This document shows positions 1 to 8,297 of a stretch of DNA of 64,000 nucleotides, piece by piece. Within the stretch, counting starts at the first letter, position 1. Every line of letters starts with the position of its first letter. The translations under genes were made by a program, and so were the position numbers. This stretch comes from Propioniciclava flava. Its GTDB lineage: Bacteria; Actinomycetota; Actinomycetes; Propionibacteriales; Propionibacteriaceae. The notes under the pieces were generated by a model that was given only the letters and a program-made list of their open reading frames with translations, was not told where the DNA came from and did no database searches. Location of the stretch: assembly GCF_004126535.1 (NCBI RefSeq), contig NZ_PPCV01000004.1:186001-250000 (forward strand), written 5' to 3'.

Positions 1-228
1 CTGGAAGGAGAACGCGTCTCGCTCAAACAGAGCCGTCCCAGCCTCCTCGCGCAGCCAACTGTCGCGTTCGGAGCGGTACATGTCGGCGCCGCTGCGGGCA
101 GCGCTGCGGGCAGTGTCGGTGGCCTTGTTCAGGCGGGCGTAGACGGCGTCCACGTGGGCCTGTTCGATGGCCAGTTCGTGGGCGAGATCTTCGGCTTGCG
201 TCAAGGTGGAGTCTTCCTCGTTCGTCAA
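1..228 (-). CDS. HelD/HelR-like RNA polymerase-associated helicase, N-terminal fragment
   Basis: Only the first 76 codons are inside the window; the gene runs off the left edge. The translation (LTNEEDSTLTQAEDLAHELA, then IEQAHVDAVYARLNKA, later a Ser-Glu-Arg-Asp stretch ending RDAFSFQ) resembles the N-terminal coiled coil of actinobacterial HelD/HelR UvrD-like ATPases, which release stalled or drug-bound RNA polymerase. No Walker motif is visible because they lie downstream. The start is uncertain. An in-frame TAG precedes TTG at 228. A TANNNT hexamer (TAGACT, 249-244 on this strand) sits 6 nt before an in-frame CTG at 237. The family call rests on this short segment only. Confidence 0.55.
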   Translation of the reverse strand, partial: MTNEEDSTLTQAEDLAHELAIEQAHVDAVYARLNKATDTARSAARSGADMYRSERDSWLREEAGTALFERDAFSFQ

Positions 229-330
229 TGCGGCCAGTGGTCGAGTCTACTCCGGCGCACCGACTGCGGCAGTCCCCCCAGCGGGGCCGAGGCCGCATCC
301 CCGGCCTGGCATGCGCCCGGAGGCGCAGCG

Positions 331-1308
331 TCAGCGGCTGAGTGCCTTGTTGGTGGGGCGGATGTCTTCTCCGGTGAGGAAGGCGTGCGCGGCATAGGCG
401 GCGAGTGCCCCCGACAGCAGTTGCGCCCACGGCTCGGGGCCTGCCGCGCTCGATGCCGAGGCCGCAAACACGCCGGGAGCCGCCGGGTCGCTGATCGGCG
501 GGCGTCGACGCAGTTGATCGAAGAACGTGTCCGATGGACGCCAGGGCCGTGGCCGATGCCAGACGATCTGGGGGTCGCGGGTGTCGATCACCGCTCGGGT
601 CGCAGAGGCAGTGGTGGGGGCATCCGCGTCGACGATGACTCCCCGATCGGCCAACCGGTCGGCCACCACGTCGACGAGGATGGACGCGGCGCGAGGGGAG
701 CCGTCGGAGGCGACGAGGCGCCAGCGACCGAAGGTCCGTTCGATGGCGAGGCGAGAGGTCAGCCATGCGGGCTGCGCCCCCGGGTCGAGGCCATGGTCGG
801 TGGCCAGGCGCGTGACCCGCTCCCGCAGATGGGGATGCGGCAGCGTGGCCGCGACATCGGCGAGGGTGCGCCGCGGATGCAATCCGGTGCGCTTCAACGC
901 CTCGTCGGAGGCCGCAGAGGGATCGAGCGGGGATTCGGCGCCCAGGGGGCGCAGGGCCTGCCAGGTGTCGTCGGCGGCGTCCACGAAAGATCGCCACGCG
1001 TCCGCGATCGGTTCGCCGTAGGCGTCTTTGTCGGCGTACCAGCGCTCGCCCCGGTCCGTGGGCGGGGTGCGGTCGGCGACGAGTTCGACGCCGTAGAGGC
1101 CCAAGGCGCCCGCGGCGGGGCGGCCCGACTTCTTGAACAGGTCCCGCCACGGCGCGGGAAAGTCGAGTGTGGGGGCCAGGGTGCTTCGCAGCGTTGCCGC
1201 CCAGTCGGGATCGGTGGTGCTCACCCGGACGCGGTGTCCGACTCTGGCCAGTCGGGCGGCGGCCGCCAACCCAGCCCAGGTGGCCCCGAGGACGACGACG
1301 TCACTCAC
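331..1308 (-). CDS. Rossmann-type FAD/NAD(P)-binding oxidoreductase-like protein
   Basis: A 325-residue protein opening with a beta-strand and dinucleotide-binding turn (VVVLGATWAGLAAAARLARV, residues 4-23) followed by a basic/acidic strand end, as in FAD-dependent amine oxidase or phytoene-desaturase-like proteins. The C-terminal part (PGVFAASASSAAGPEPWAQL) looks like the closing FAD-contact segment. No membrane segment is seen. The start is GTG at 1308 (GTG AGT GAC GTC). The protein is shorter than typical amine oxidases (about 450 residues), so substrate and activity cannot be assigned. It reads in the same direction as the helicase fragment, 103 bp away. Confidence 0.6.
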   Translation of the reverse strand: MSDVVVLGATWAGLAAAARLARVGHRVRVSTTDPDWAATLRSTLAPTLDFPAPWRDLFKKSGRPAAGALGLYGVELVADRTPPTDRGERWYADKDAYGEPIADAWRSFVDAADDTWQALRPLGAESPLDPSAASDEALKRTGLHPRRTLADVAATLPHPHLRERVTRLATDHGLDPGAQPAWLTSRLAIERTFGRWRLVASDGSPRAASILVDVVADRLADRGVIVDADAPTTASATRAVIDTRDPQIVWHRPRPWRPSDTFFDQLRRRPPISDPAAPGVFAASASSAAGPEPWAQLLSGALAAYAAHAFLTGEDIRPTNKALSR

Positions 1309-1439
1309 GTCGCCGTCCTCAAGGAGCGCCCCATGCTCCCTGCCGCCGCGACCCGTGAGCCCAGAACGAGGCGTCTGGTGCGGGCAGGGTCCCCCGGGCA
1401 GAGCGCACGAGGGGCTAAGGCGGAGGGCACAGCGTGAAC

Positions 1440-3265
1440 TTACCCGATCACCATGAGTGAGTTGGATACCGAGATGAGGGTGGCGATCACCGCCATGACC
1501 AGGCCACCCAGATAGGTCGAGCCTGTGCGCAGGTACAGGCGTCGAGACACGAGCACGGCCGTGGGGATGATGACGATCAGCGGGAAGAGCCAGATGCTGA
1601 ACAACCCCATGAAGCCGGGTGCCGGGTAACCGGTCACCGCCATCGTGATGTATTGGTAGGCCACCAGGATGACCGGACCGGCGACGGCGATCGCCATGGT
1701 GAGGGCGGTGTTGGTTGCTTCGCCTCCGGCAAGATGAACCCGGTTGGCGGTGTTCGTCACCACCGCTAGCGGGACGAAGTACACCAGGTACAGCGGAAGG
1801 TAGGCGAACAGGTAGCCGAACTTCTCCGGCGTGGTCGCCTTGAAGGCGACCATCCAGAATCGGACGTCACTGGTGAAGAAGTACTGCGCCGTCGCCACGA
1901 TGAGGTAGGCCACCGCGGCAGTTGCCAGGGCGACCAGCACGGCACGGACCAGTGACCGAGCCGCAGAGCGGCCAACCTGCGGGGCCCGGGTGCTCCCGGG
2001 GGCGGGATGGAGCCAGCCCCACGCATTCACGACCAGGAGGAAGATTCCGTTCGCGGCGGCCCACAGTCCGATGATGAATACGGGGCCGATCGCCACTCCC
2101 GAGGACCCAACTGCAGGGCCAGGCCCATCACGGTGGTGTTCCCCGCGATCCACAGGTAGCTGAAGGCGGAGAAAGCGACGCCGACGACCTGGAACACCCA
2201 CCAGAGCACCCGGCGGCGTCCCGTGAGCCTCGTCAGGGGCGCCACCTGAGGTGCGGGGGCGTTGCACCGCATGAGTGTTCCCGCGAGCAGTGTGATGAGG
2301 ACCCCAAGAGCGACCAAGCCCAGCGCATTGAAGGCCAGCTTCGCCCCCCAAATCTGGTCGCTTCCCGGCAGGTTGCGCGGCGGATGAAGAGAGTCGCCGA
2401 AGAAATCGATCAGCGCGGAAACAGCCGCGGGGTTGATCGTGGCCAGGGCATGCTCACCGTCGATCATGGAGATGACGCGGTGCGCCGTCGTGCCGTCGAG
2501 GGCCTGTGAGGACACGACGCCACTGGTGGCGACGAACCCGGCGGGCGGCTCCAACCCGAACGAGAGGAAACGGCGAGCTTCGGGACTGCTGAGGAAGTCC
2601 CGAGCAGGCTGGGTGGCAGGCTTGCCCTCCAGGTTTCCTTCGTTGAAGAAGAACTCGTCGTAGCGATCGGCGATGATCGCCACATCCCGGTGACCATAGA
2701 TGGTGGTCCAGGCCCCCGCGTCGTCGGTGGAGAAGGCGTCGTTGGCGACCAGCACGACGCTGGAGATCAGCGGCTGGGGACGTTGGTTGTCGTGCACCAC
2801 GGCGAGGTTGGCCGAGAGCGCTCCGTTGGAGTGCCCGGAAACTCCAATCCGGGATTTATCCACGAAGGGGAGGGTTGCAGCGTATTCGATGGCATCGTTG
2901 ATGCCTAAAGCCCACACGTCGGGGAATTCTGCTCGCGTGAGATTCTGGGAATTGCCGTGAGAATACTGATCGATGGATAGCACGACGTACCCCCGGCGCG
3001 CCAACTCAACGTAGTTGGCGTCCTGCATCTCCTTGTTGTTCCACGTGCCGTCGGAGAGCACGATGGTCGGCGCCGGAGTTGCTGGCGTGGCCCCGGAAGG
3101 CCGCAGGAGGAGGGCACTCATCGTCCTCCCCGACGGTGAGGCGATCGTCAACTCCTGTACCTGCGTGCTCCCTGCGCCCGTTTGAACCAGGCTTGCGCCC
3201 AGGCATGAGATGAGCAGCGCCAGTGCGCTGCAGAGGTAGAGCGCAAGGCGTGTGTTTTTCTTCAT
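1440..3265 (-). pseudogene. Frameshifted membrane-anchored alpha/beta hydrolase
   Basis: Two overlapping minus-strand frames encode one protein. The first, from ATG 3265 (AGGGGG Shine-Dalgarno 5-6 nt upstream), has a basic start and hydrophobic signal or anchor (MKKNTRLALYLCSALALLIS), then an alpha/beta hydrolase domain with nucleophile elbow GHSNGA and a late DGEHA segment that can supply the catalytic His, then two membrane helices ending at VMGLALQLG. The reading then jumps by one base near 2103-2110 into the second frame, which continues GVAIGPVFIIGLWAAANG and supplies about six more membrane helices to the stop at 1440. The rejoined product would be about 608 residues, a secreted-side esterase-like domain fused to an 8-helix membrane domain. 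Either the gene is broken or the sequence has a one-base deletion. Confidence 0.7.
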
Positions 3266-3424
3266 AAAACCCCCTGGGCGGCATTGTTCCTCCCACATCG
3301 TTGCGGGGAGTCATGCGCGATCTGATGGGGTTAGTGTGCCGGGGGAATGGTCATGATTCTGCCCGCTGGACAAGTGTGCATCGGGGCCCCCTGCGCTTGA
3401 GACTCTCGTGCGCGTGCCCCAGTG

Positions 3425-4024
3425 TCAGGTCTGCGTCGGCGTCGCTGCCCGCTTGCGCCAGGCCTGGAAGCGCGCCCATCCCTTCTTGACCTTCCGCAGG
3501 GCCACCGCCACCCCGATCGCCCCCAAGATCAGTAGCACGGCGGCGATGATGGCGGCGGCCACCGGCGCCAAGGCCACCAAGGTGGCGATACCGGTGACCG
3601 CGACGTCCCCGGCTGAGGAGGCGGCGACGTTGGTGAAGGGTTCAGGGGAGGTGTTGATCGCCAGCCGCAACCCCGCCTTGGTGAGGTGGCTGGCCAGGGC
3701 GGTCAGGCCGCCCACCGAGGCGAGCGCAAGGGTCACCAGGTCACCGCTGGACCCGGCGTAGACCGCGCCGATGACCGCGCCCGCGATGGGACGTACCACC
3801 GTGGAGACCGTGTCCCATGCCGAGTCGAGGTAGGGGATCTTGTCCGCGACGACCTCGATGAGGCACAGCACCCCCATGGCGATCAGGACGTCCGTGCGCT
3901 GGAAGCCCGCAGGAATGTCCGGCACGTTGGCGAACCGCCCCAAGATTCCCAGCACGAGAACCGTGCCCCACGCGTTGATACCGCTCGCCCAACCCGAGGC
4001 GAACGCGGCCGGCAGCATCTCCAT
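3425..4024 (-). CDS. DUF4126 family membrane protein
   Basis: A 199-residue, very hydrophobic protein with about five membrane segments: residues 8-35, 47-62, a Gly/Ala-rich segment with GGLTALASHLTKAGLRLA, and a C-terminal helix (VAAAIIAAVLLILGAIGVAVAL) followed by a basic tail. The motif NTSPEPFTN in the middle is the DUF4126 signature. The function of the family is not established. The start ATG at 4024 lies 6 bp after the stop of the upstream GNAT gene, so the two are probably co-transcribed. The second Met (residue 3) is an equally possible start. Confidence 0.8.
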   Translation of the reverse strand: MEMLPAAFASGWASGINAWGTVLVLGILGRFANVPDIPAGFQRTDVLIAMGVLCLIEVVADKIPYLDSAWDTVSTVVRPIAGAVIGAVYAGSSGDLVTLALASVGGLTALASHLTKAGLRLAINTSPEPFTNVAASSAGDVAVTGIATLVALAPVAAAIIAAVLLILGAIGVAVALRKVKKGWARFQAWRKRAATPTQT

Positions 4025-4030
4025 GGCGCC

Positions 4031-5128
4031 TCAGCGTAGTGGTCGACTCGGGGCGGTCTTCTTCCACGCCCCGATCGACGCCAACGTCTGAAATCCCAGG
4101 GCGTGATTGATGGCGAGCATGGCCTGGTTCTCGGCGGCGTTCCAGGTGAGGACGCGCGGCGAGGCGGGGGCGAGGGCGCGCCACTGCTGGAGGGCGGCGA
4201 GTTTGACGAGCGTTCCCAGGCGGTGCCCGCGATGCTGTCTGGCTACCAAGGTGTCTCCCTGGATGGTCGCGGCGCTCGGATCCGGACCCAGGAAGAGTTC
4301 GGTGAACGCGACGAGTTCGCCGGTGCCCTCGTGCTGAGCGCAGGTCACCAAGAGCGTGGTGCCTGCGGCCTCATGGCGATCGTCGGCGCGGGTGACGCGG
4401 TCGGCGTCCCAGGCCTGCTCGTCGATCTCCAGATCGCCCACGGGGGCATCGGTGCTCATCGTCGCCTTGAGGCCCGCGTAGCCCTCGACGAACGCGGTCG
4501 GGGTGCGCCCGACCCAACTGACCACGCGGTATCCGGACGCTGTGGCTAGTGTCGGGGGCAGCAGGGCCTCGCGCTCAGCGTGGCCCCGGGTCAGATCCAC
4601 ACCGCTTTTGAGTTCGACCTGCTCCAGCGTGTAGCCGTGGGCTTGAAGGAAGCGGGCGGCGTGGTCCGCCGGGATGCTGCCCACGCTCGTGGGTGGGGTG
4701 AGGCGTTGCCCGGCCGCCTCGGGGTGCTCCGCCCAGATTTGCAGCACCGATCGTCCTCGCGCCTGGGCGGCATCCTCAAGGACGGCGAGCGCTGCCGTCC
4801 CCAGGCCCTGGCCCCAGACCTCGCGTAACACGTTGACCTCCAGATACGCCGAGCGGGACCCCTCCTCGCGGGGAAGGATCGCGTTGGCGCGACCGACGAC
4901 GCGCCCGTCGAGTTCGAGCAGCCACGCGAGACGCTCATCGTCCGCGTCGGCGCCGTAGTTGGCCAGCAGTTCGTCGGGGGACGCGTCCTCGTCATGGTTG
5001 CCCGCGATCTCGGCGTAGATGGCGTTACGCATCGCGGCGAAGGCAAGGAAGTCGGCGGCGTCGGATCCCGTGAGGGTGCCGGGCACGGTGATGCGGCGCA
5101 CGCACAGACCGGGCGGCTGCGTGGTCAT
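4031..5128 (-). CDS. Tandem GNAT-fold N-acetyltransferase
   Basis: A 365-residue protein with two GNAT units. The N-terminal unit contains YLEVNVLREVWGQGLGTAAL, the strand plus Q/GxGxG/A acetyl-CoA pyrophosphate loop. The C-terminal unit has DTLVARQHRGHRLGTLVKLA followed by TWNAAENQAMLAINHALGF, the last being typical of the C-terminal half of the fold. The architecture is like MshD (mycothiol synthase), but the acceptor substrate cannot be read from sequence. The start ATG 5128 has AGGAGAA immediately upstream. The DUF4126 gene follows by 6 bp. Confidence 0.8.
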   Translation of the reverse strand: MTTQPPGLCVRRITVPGTLTGSDAADFLAFAAMRNAIYAEIAGNHDEDASPDELLANYGADADDERLAWLLELDGRVVGRANAILPREEGSRSAYLEVNVLREVWGQGLGTAALAVLEDAAQARGRSVLQIWAEHPEAAGQRLTPPTSVGSIPADHAARFLQAHGYTLEQVELKSGVDLTRGHAEREALLPPTLATASGYRVVSWVGRTPTAFVEGYAGLKATMSTDAPVGDLEIDEQAWDADRVTRADDRHEAAGTTLLVTCAQHEGTGELVAFTELFLGPDPSAATIQGDTLVARQHRGHRLGTLVKLAALQQWRALAPASPRVLTWNAAENQAMLAINHALGFQTLASIGAWKKTAPSRPLR

Positions 5129-5193
5129 CGGTTCTCCTGGGGTCGTGGTCGGCAGGTCAGCCGACCGACGTTACGGGGCCCGCCTCGTGGGTG

Positions 5194-5916
5194 TCAATCT
5201 GCTGCGGAGGGGGGTGTGCGTGGGGCTGCGGGCCGGGTCAGGGGCGGGTGCAGGAGGGTGGCGGGCCCTCGTCGAAACACCTGCGCCGGACGTCCGCCAT
5301 CGCGGGTGGTCGTGTCGCCGGTGGGGGTCAGGAAGCCGTCGACGCCGGTGACCTTGCGGTGGAAGTTGCGCGGATCTACCGGCGTTCCCCACACGGCCTC
5401 ATAGACCCGGCGCAGTTCCGCGATGGTGAACTCGGGCGGGCAGAACGCCGTGGCCAGCGGGCTGTATTCGAGTTTGGCGCGGGCGCGCTCGACTCCGTCG
5501 CGCAGAATCCGGGCGTGATCGAAGGCCAGCGGCGGCGCGCCTTCTAACAGGGTGTCGGTGGGGAGCCATCGGGAGTCGGAGGCATCCGTCCCGGCTACCG
5601 GGAGCGGCAGGTCGGGGGCCAATGCCAGGTAGGCGACGGTGACGACGCGCATGCGCGGGTCGCGCCCGGGATCGCCGTAGCTGGCCAATTGCTCCAGATG
5701 GGCCTCGGGGAGCCGGAGTCCCGTCTCCTCGGCGAGTTCGCGGCGGGCAGCCTCGGTGAGTCCCTCCTCGGGGTGGACGAAGCCGCCGGGCAGCGCGGGG
5801 ACGCCGATGAACGGCTCCACGCCTCGGTCGACGACGAGCGTGTGAAGGTGGCCGTCGCGCAAGGTGAGGACGACCAGGTCGACGGTGACGGCGAACGGGG
5901 GAAACTCCGAGCTCAT
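5194..5916 (-). CDS. NrtR-like Nudix-domain transcriptional regulator
   Basis: A 240-residue protein. Residues about 10-145 are a Nudix domain with an intact Nudix box (residues 45-67: G45, E51, R59-E60, E63-E64, G66), so hydrolase or ADP-ribose-type ligand binding is possible. Residues about 150-205 (LEYSPLATAFCPPEFTIAEL, then RRVYEAVWG and FHRKV) match the C-terminal winged helix of NrtR-type regulators of NAD metabolism. The tail after residue 205 is Pro/Arg-rich and low complexity. ATG 5916 is preferred to GTG 5922 because a TAGGCT -10 hexamer ends 7 nt before it, as expected for a leaderless mRNA. It is divergent from the SPFH gene across a 91-bp region with three copies of a GACGAY-AA half-site, so autoregulation and control of the divergent pair are likely. 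Confidence 0.8.
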   Translation of the reverse strand: MSSEFPPFAVTVDLVVLTLRDGHLHTLVVDRGVEPFIGVPALPGGFVHPEEGLTEAARRELAEETGLRLPEAHLEQLASYGDPGRDPRMRVVTVAYLALAPDLPLPVAGTDASDSRWLPTDTLLEGAPPLAFDHARILRDGVERARAKLEYSPLATAFCPPEFTIAELRRVYEAVWGTPVDPRNFHRKVTGVDGFLTPTGDTTTRDGGRPAQVFRRGPATLLHPPLTRPAAPRTPPSAAD

Positions 5917-5923
5917 GGCCACC

Positions 5924-5929
5924 AGCCTA
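5924..5929 (-). promoter_or_regulatory. -10 hexamer of the Nudix regulator, leaderless type
   Basis: TAGGCT on the minus strand ends 7 nt before ATG 5916. No Shine-Dalgarno sequence lies between. The corresponding -35 region falls on the leftmost operator half-site at 5948-5955. Confidence 0.5.
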
Positions 5930-5947
5930 GCGTGCAGTCGTCAGGTT

Positions 5948-5993
5948 GACGATAAGAGACGAGAGTAGTTATCGTCTTTCTGACGACAACTAC
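5948..5993. promoter_or_regulatory. Probable operator with three GACGAY-AA half-sites between divergent genes
   Basis: A perfect 8-bp inverted repeat GACGATAA (5948-5955) / TTATCGTC (5969-5976) overlaps a second inverted repeat, GTAGTTATCGTC (5965-5976) / GACGACAACTAC (5982-5993), with 11 of 12 positions matching and a 5-nt spacer. The same half-site therefore occurs three times in alternating orientation. For the SPFH gene, TTGACG (5946-5951) and TTATCG (5969-5974) are spaced 17 bp like -35/-10 boxes, and each lies on a half-site. The likely ligand-responsive binder is the adjacent Nudix-winged-helix protein; this is inference. Confidence 0.65.
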
Positions 5994-6007
5994 TGAAAGA
6001 GCACGTC

Positions 6008-7015
6008 ATGGCCGACATCAGCCGCTACCCATTCGTTCGCCACCTGCGCGGCAACCCCATCGCCTACGTGTCGCAGTTGCGCGACGGGGCCGTCGTCCGC
6101 GAAGGCGTTGGCCTCGCGTTCTGGTTCCGTCCCCTGAAGGCAGTCCTCAGCGAAGTCCCCGTGGATGACCGCGAACTGCCGCTGCTGTTCCACGCTCGCA
6201 CCGCCGACTTCCAAGACCTCGCCGTACAGGCCGCCATCACCTACCGGATCGTCGATCCGGCCACCGCAGCCCGTCGCATCGACTTCTCCCTCGACCCCGA
6301 GAGTGGTCAATGGCACGGCTCCCCGCTGGACCAGGTCGCCGGGCTGCTCGCCGACACCGCCCAACAGCACGGGCTTGCCACCTTGGCCAGCCTCGACCTG
6401 ACCACCGCGCTCGCCCGGGGCGTCGCCCCCGTCCGGGACGCGCTCGCCGACGGGCTGACCAGCGATGAGCGCCTCACCGAGACCGGCGTCGGGATCGTCG
6501 GGGTCCGCGTCATGGCGCTGCGTCCCGAACCCGACGTCGAAAAGGCACTCCAGACGCCGACCCGCGAACGCGTCCAGCAAGACGCCGACCGGGCCACCTA
6601 CGAGCGGCGCGCGCTGGCCGTCGAGCGCGAACGGGCCATCGGGGAGAACGAACTGCAAACCCAGATCGAACTCGCCACCCGCGAGGAGGCGCTGGTCACC
6701 CAGCGCGGCCTCAATGATCGGCGCAAAGCTGAGGAGATGGCGGCCGCATCCCAGATCGCAGCCCAAGCCGAGGCGACGCGCTCCCGGACGCTCGCTGAGG
6801 CGTCCGCCGACGCCACCCGCGCCACCGGGATGGCCGAAGCCGAGGCTCAGCGGGCCAAGCTGGAAGCCTACGCAGGCACCCCCGAGGGTGTGCTGCTCGC
6901 GCTGGCCGTCCAGGAGCTTGCGGCCAACCTGCCCCGCATCGAGAACCTGGTGCTCACCCCCGACCTGATCGCCCCCGTGCTCACCCGGCTCGGCCTCGGT
7001 AAGGACGCGGCATGA
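6008..7015 (+). CDS. SPFH/band-7 domain protein
   Basis: A 335-residue protein. Residues about 20-185 form an SPFH (band 7) domain (FQDLAVQAAITYRIVDPATA is a typical strand-turn). Residues about 190-275 are an Ala/Glu/Arg-rich coiled coil (ERRALAVERERAIGENELQT, later AEATRSRTLAEASADATRAT) as in flotillin and stomatin relatives. The C-terminal 50 residues are a conserved tail (LALAVQELAANLPRIENLVL). There is no N-terminal membrane helix, so it may be a cytosolic oligomeric scaffold. The start ATG 6008 follows a GAAAGAG stretch. Its stop overlaps the next start (ATGA), so it is translationally coupled to the NAD-kinase-like gene. Confidence 0.8.
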   Translation: MADISRYPFVRHLRGNPIAYVSQLRDGAVVREGVGLAFWFRPLKAVLSEVPVDDRELPLLFHARTADFQDLAVQAAITYRIVDPATAARRIDFSLDPESGQWHGSPLDQVAGLLADTAQQHGLATLASLDLTTALARGVAPVRDALADGLTSDERLTETGVGIVGVRVMALRPEPDVEKALQTPTRERVQQDADRATYERRALAVERERAIGENELQTQIELATREEALVTQRGLNDRRKAEEMAAASQIAAQAEATRSRTLAEASADATRATGMAEAEAQRAKLEAYAGTPEGVLLALAVQELAANLPRIENLVLTPDLIAPVLTRLGLGKDAA

Positions 7016-7893
7016 GCGGGCTGCCACCTCGGGTGGTGATCGTCCACCGCCGCACCGAGTTCACCGAACTGCTGGCCCGGCACGGGACGCGAGGCCAGGC
7101 CGCCTTCTTCCTCGCCTCCCGGGGCCGGGATCTGGCCGAGGTGGAGGCGCGACACGATCGGGTGGAGGCGGCGCTGGCGCAGGTCAGCGCCGCGCTCGCG
7201 GCCGACTGGCGGGTGGGACGCGTCGAGCGCGCCGACCTGGACCGGTTCCTGTTCGCCCCCGAGGACCGGATCATCGTCGTCGGCCAGGATGGGCTGGTCG
7301 CCAACGTGGCCAAATACCTCTCCGGGCAGCCGGTCATCGGCGTCAACGCCGACCCGGACGCCAATCCGGGCGTCCTGGTACCGCATCGCCCCGGCGACGT
7401 CGCCCGGCTGCTCGCCGGGAAGGCGTCCGTGGCCCCGCTGGCCATGGTCGAGGCGGTCGCCGACGACGGACAGTCGCTGCTGGCGCTCAACGAGATCTAC
7501 CTGGGCCACCCCAGCCACCAAACCGCCCGGTGGACGCTGCACGTCGACGGTGCCACGGAGCGGCAGGCGTCCTCGGGGCTGATCGTCGGCACCGGGACCG
7601 GCGCCACCGGCTGGTGTGCCTCGGTGGCTCGCTCGCGGTCGGGTGCTCCCGCGCTACCCGCGCCGACGGCGTCCGAGTTGGCCTGGTTCGTCCGCGAGGC
7701 GTGGCCCTCGCCCGTCACGGGGACTGACTGCGTCCAGGGGTTGCTGGGTCCCGGCGACCGGCTCGACGTGGCCGTGGAGACCGACGGTCTGGTCGCGTTC
7801 GGCGACGGCATGGAAGCCGACCGCCTCACCCTCGCCTGGGGGCAGCGCGTCAGTATCGGCATCGCCGATCAGCGGCTCTGCCTGGTCGTCTAG
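7012..7893 (+). CDS. ATP-NAD kinase-like protein with altered GGDG motif
   Basis: A 293-residue protein with the NAD-kinase/diacylglycerol-kinase-type fold. Residues 86-100 (RIIVVGQDGLVANVA) correspond to the GGDG substrate/ATP motif, but the second Gly is Gln (GQDG, 91-94). Residues 160-161 (NE in LALNEIYLG) match the NE dipeptide of NAD kinases, and 191-201 (IVGTGTGATGW) match the Gly/Thr-rich motif. The region 108-120 (VIGVNADPDANPG) matches the conserved strand after the first motif. It may phosphorylate NAD or a related nucleotide, or only bind it. It is coupled by a 4-bp overlap to the SPFH gene and is divergent from an NrtR-like regulator, which points to NAD or ADP-ribose biology. It is unlikely to be the housekeeping NAD kinase. 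Confidence 0.75.
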   Translation: MSGLPPRVVIVHRRTEFTELLARHGTRGQAAFFLASRGRDLAEVEARHDRVEAALAQVSAALAADWRVGRVERADLDRFLFAPEDRIIVVGQDGLVANVAKYLSGQPVIGVNADPDANPGVLVPHRPGDVARLLAGKASVAPLAMVEAVADDGQSLLALNEIYLGHPSHQTARWTLHVDGATERQASSGLIVGTGTGATGWCASVARSRSGAPALPAPTASELAWFVREAWPSPVTGTDCVQGLLGPGDRLDVAVETDGLVAFGDGMEADRLTLAWGQRVSIGIADQRLCLVV

Positions 7894-7932
7894 GCGGCGT
7901 CGGATGGGGCGATGTGCCCTCGCGGGGGTGTC

Positions 7933-7963
7933 TTGACGGGTTGTCGGAGGCCCCGCTTATAGT
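7933..7963 (+). promoter_or_regulatory. Promoter of the SOS mutagenesis operon
   Basis: TTGACG (7933-7938) and TATAGT (7958-7963) are separated by 19 bp; TTATAG gives an 18-bp spacer. The predicted transcription start near 7970 places the LexA box just downstream of the -10, where binding would block initiation. Confidence 0.55.
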
Positions 7964-7973
7964 GAATCTCCCA

Positions 7974-7989
7974 TCGAACAAGTGTTCGA
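7974..7989. promoter_or_regulatory. LexA-binding site (actinobacterial SOS box)
   Basis: A perfect palindrome TCGAAC-N4-GTTCGA (spacer AAGT), identical to the consensus SOS box described for mycobacteria and relatives. It lies 18 bp upstream of the first gene of the DnaE2/Pol IV operon and 11 bp after the -10 hexamer. DNA-damage induction through LexA/RecA is the straightforward prediction. Confidence 0.9.
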
Positions 7990-8006
7990 ATGGTTGAGGT
8001 TCGGGG

Positions 8007-8297
8007 GTGGTCATGCGGCGCTATGACGAGCCGATCGCGGTGCGGTCGAGCGAGGGTGACGGGGCGAGTGACCCCGTCGAGTTCCTGTGGCGGCGTCGGC
8101 TGTGGCGGGTGCTTGACGTGGAGACACGCTGGCGCGAGACGTCTGATTGGTGGTCCAAGCCGGGGGAGGATCTGCTGGCCGAATCGGAGGTCTGGCGGGT
8201 GATCGCGGCACCCGGGCGGGCGGTGGCTCCCGGGGTCTACGAGTTGGCCCATCCGCTCGGCGGCGAGGACTGGTTCCTGCGCGCGGTGGTCGACTGA
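8007..8297 (+). CDS. DUF6504 family protein
   Basis: A 96-residue Trp/Arg-rich protein (FLWRRRLWRVLDVETRWRET, then SDWWSK, late HPLGGEDWFLRAVVD), the pattern of the actinobacterial DUF6504 family, often found beside Y-family or DnaE2 polymerases. The role is unknown. GTG 8007 is chosen because GAGG at 7996-7999 is 7 nt upstream; ATG 8013 is an alternative. It is the first gene after the LexA box, and its stop overlaps the next start (TGATG). Confidence 0.7.
   Translation: MVMRRYDEPIAVRSSEGDGASDPVEFLWRRRLWRVLDVETRWRETSDWWSKPGEDLLAESEVWRVIAAPGRAVAPGVYELAHPLGGEDWFLRAVVD

Noticed and set aside
23-1150. Minus-strand frame overlapping both the helicase fragment and the FAD-protein gene
   Set aside because: Arg/Pro/His-rich translation typical of an out-of-frame reading; the two other minus-strand frames show real motifs.
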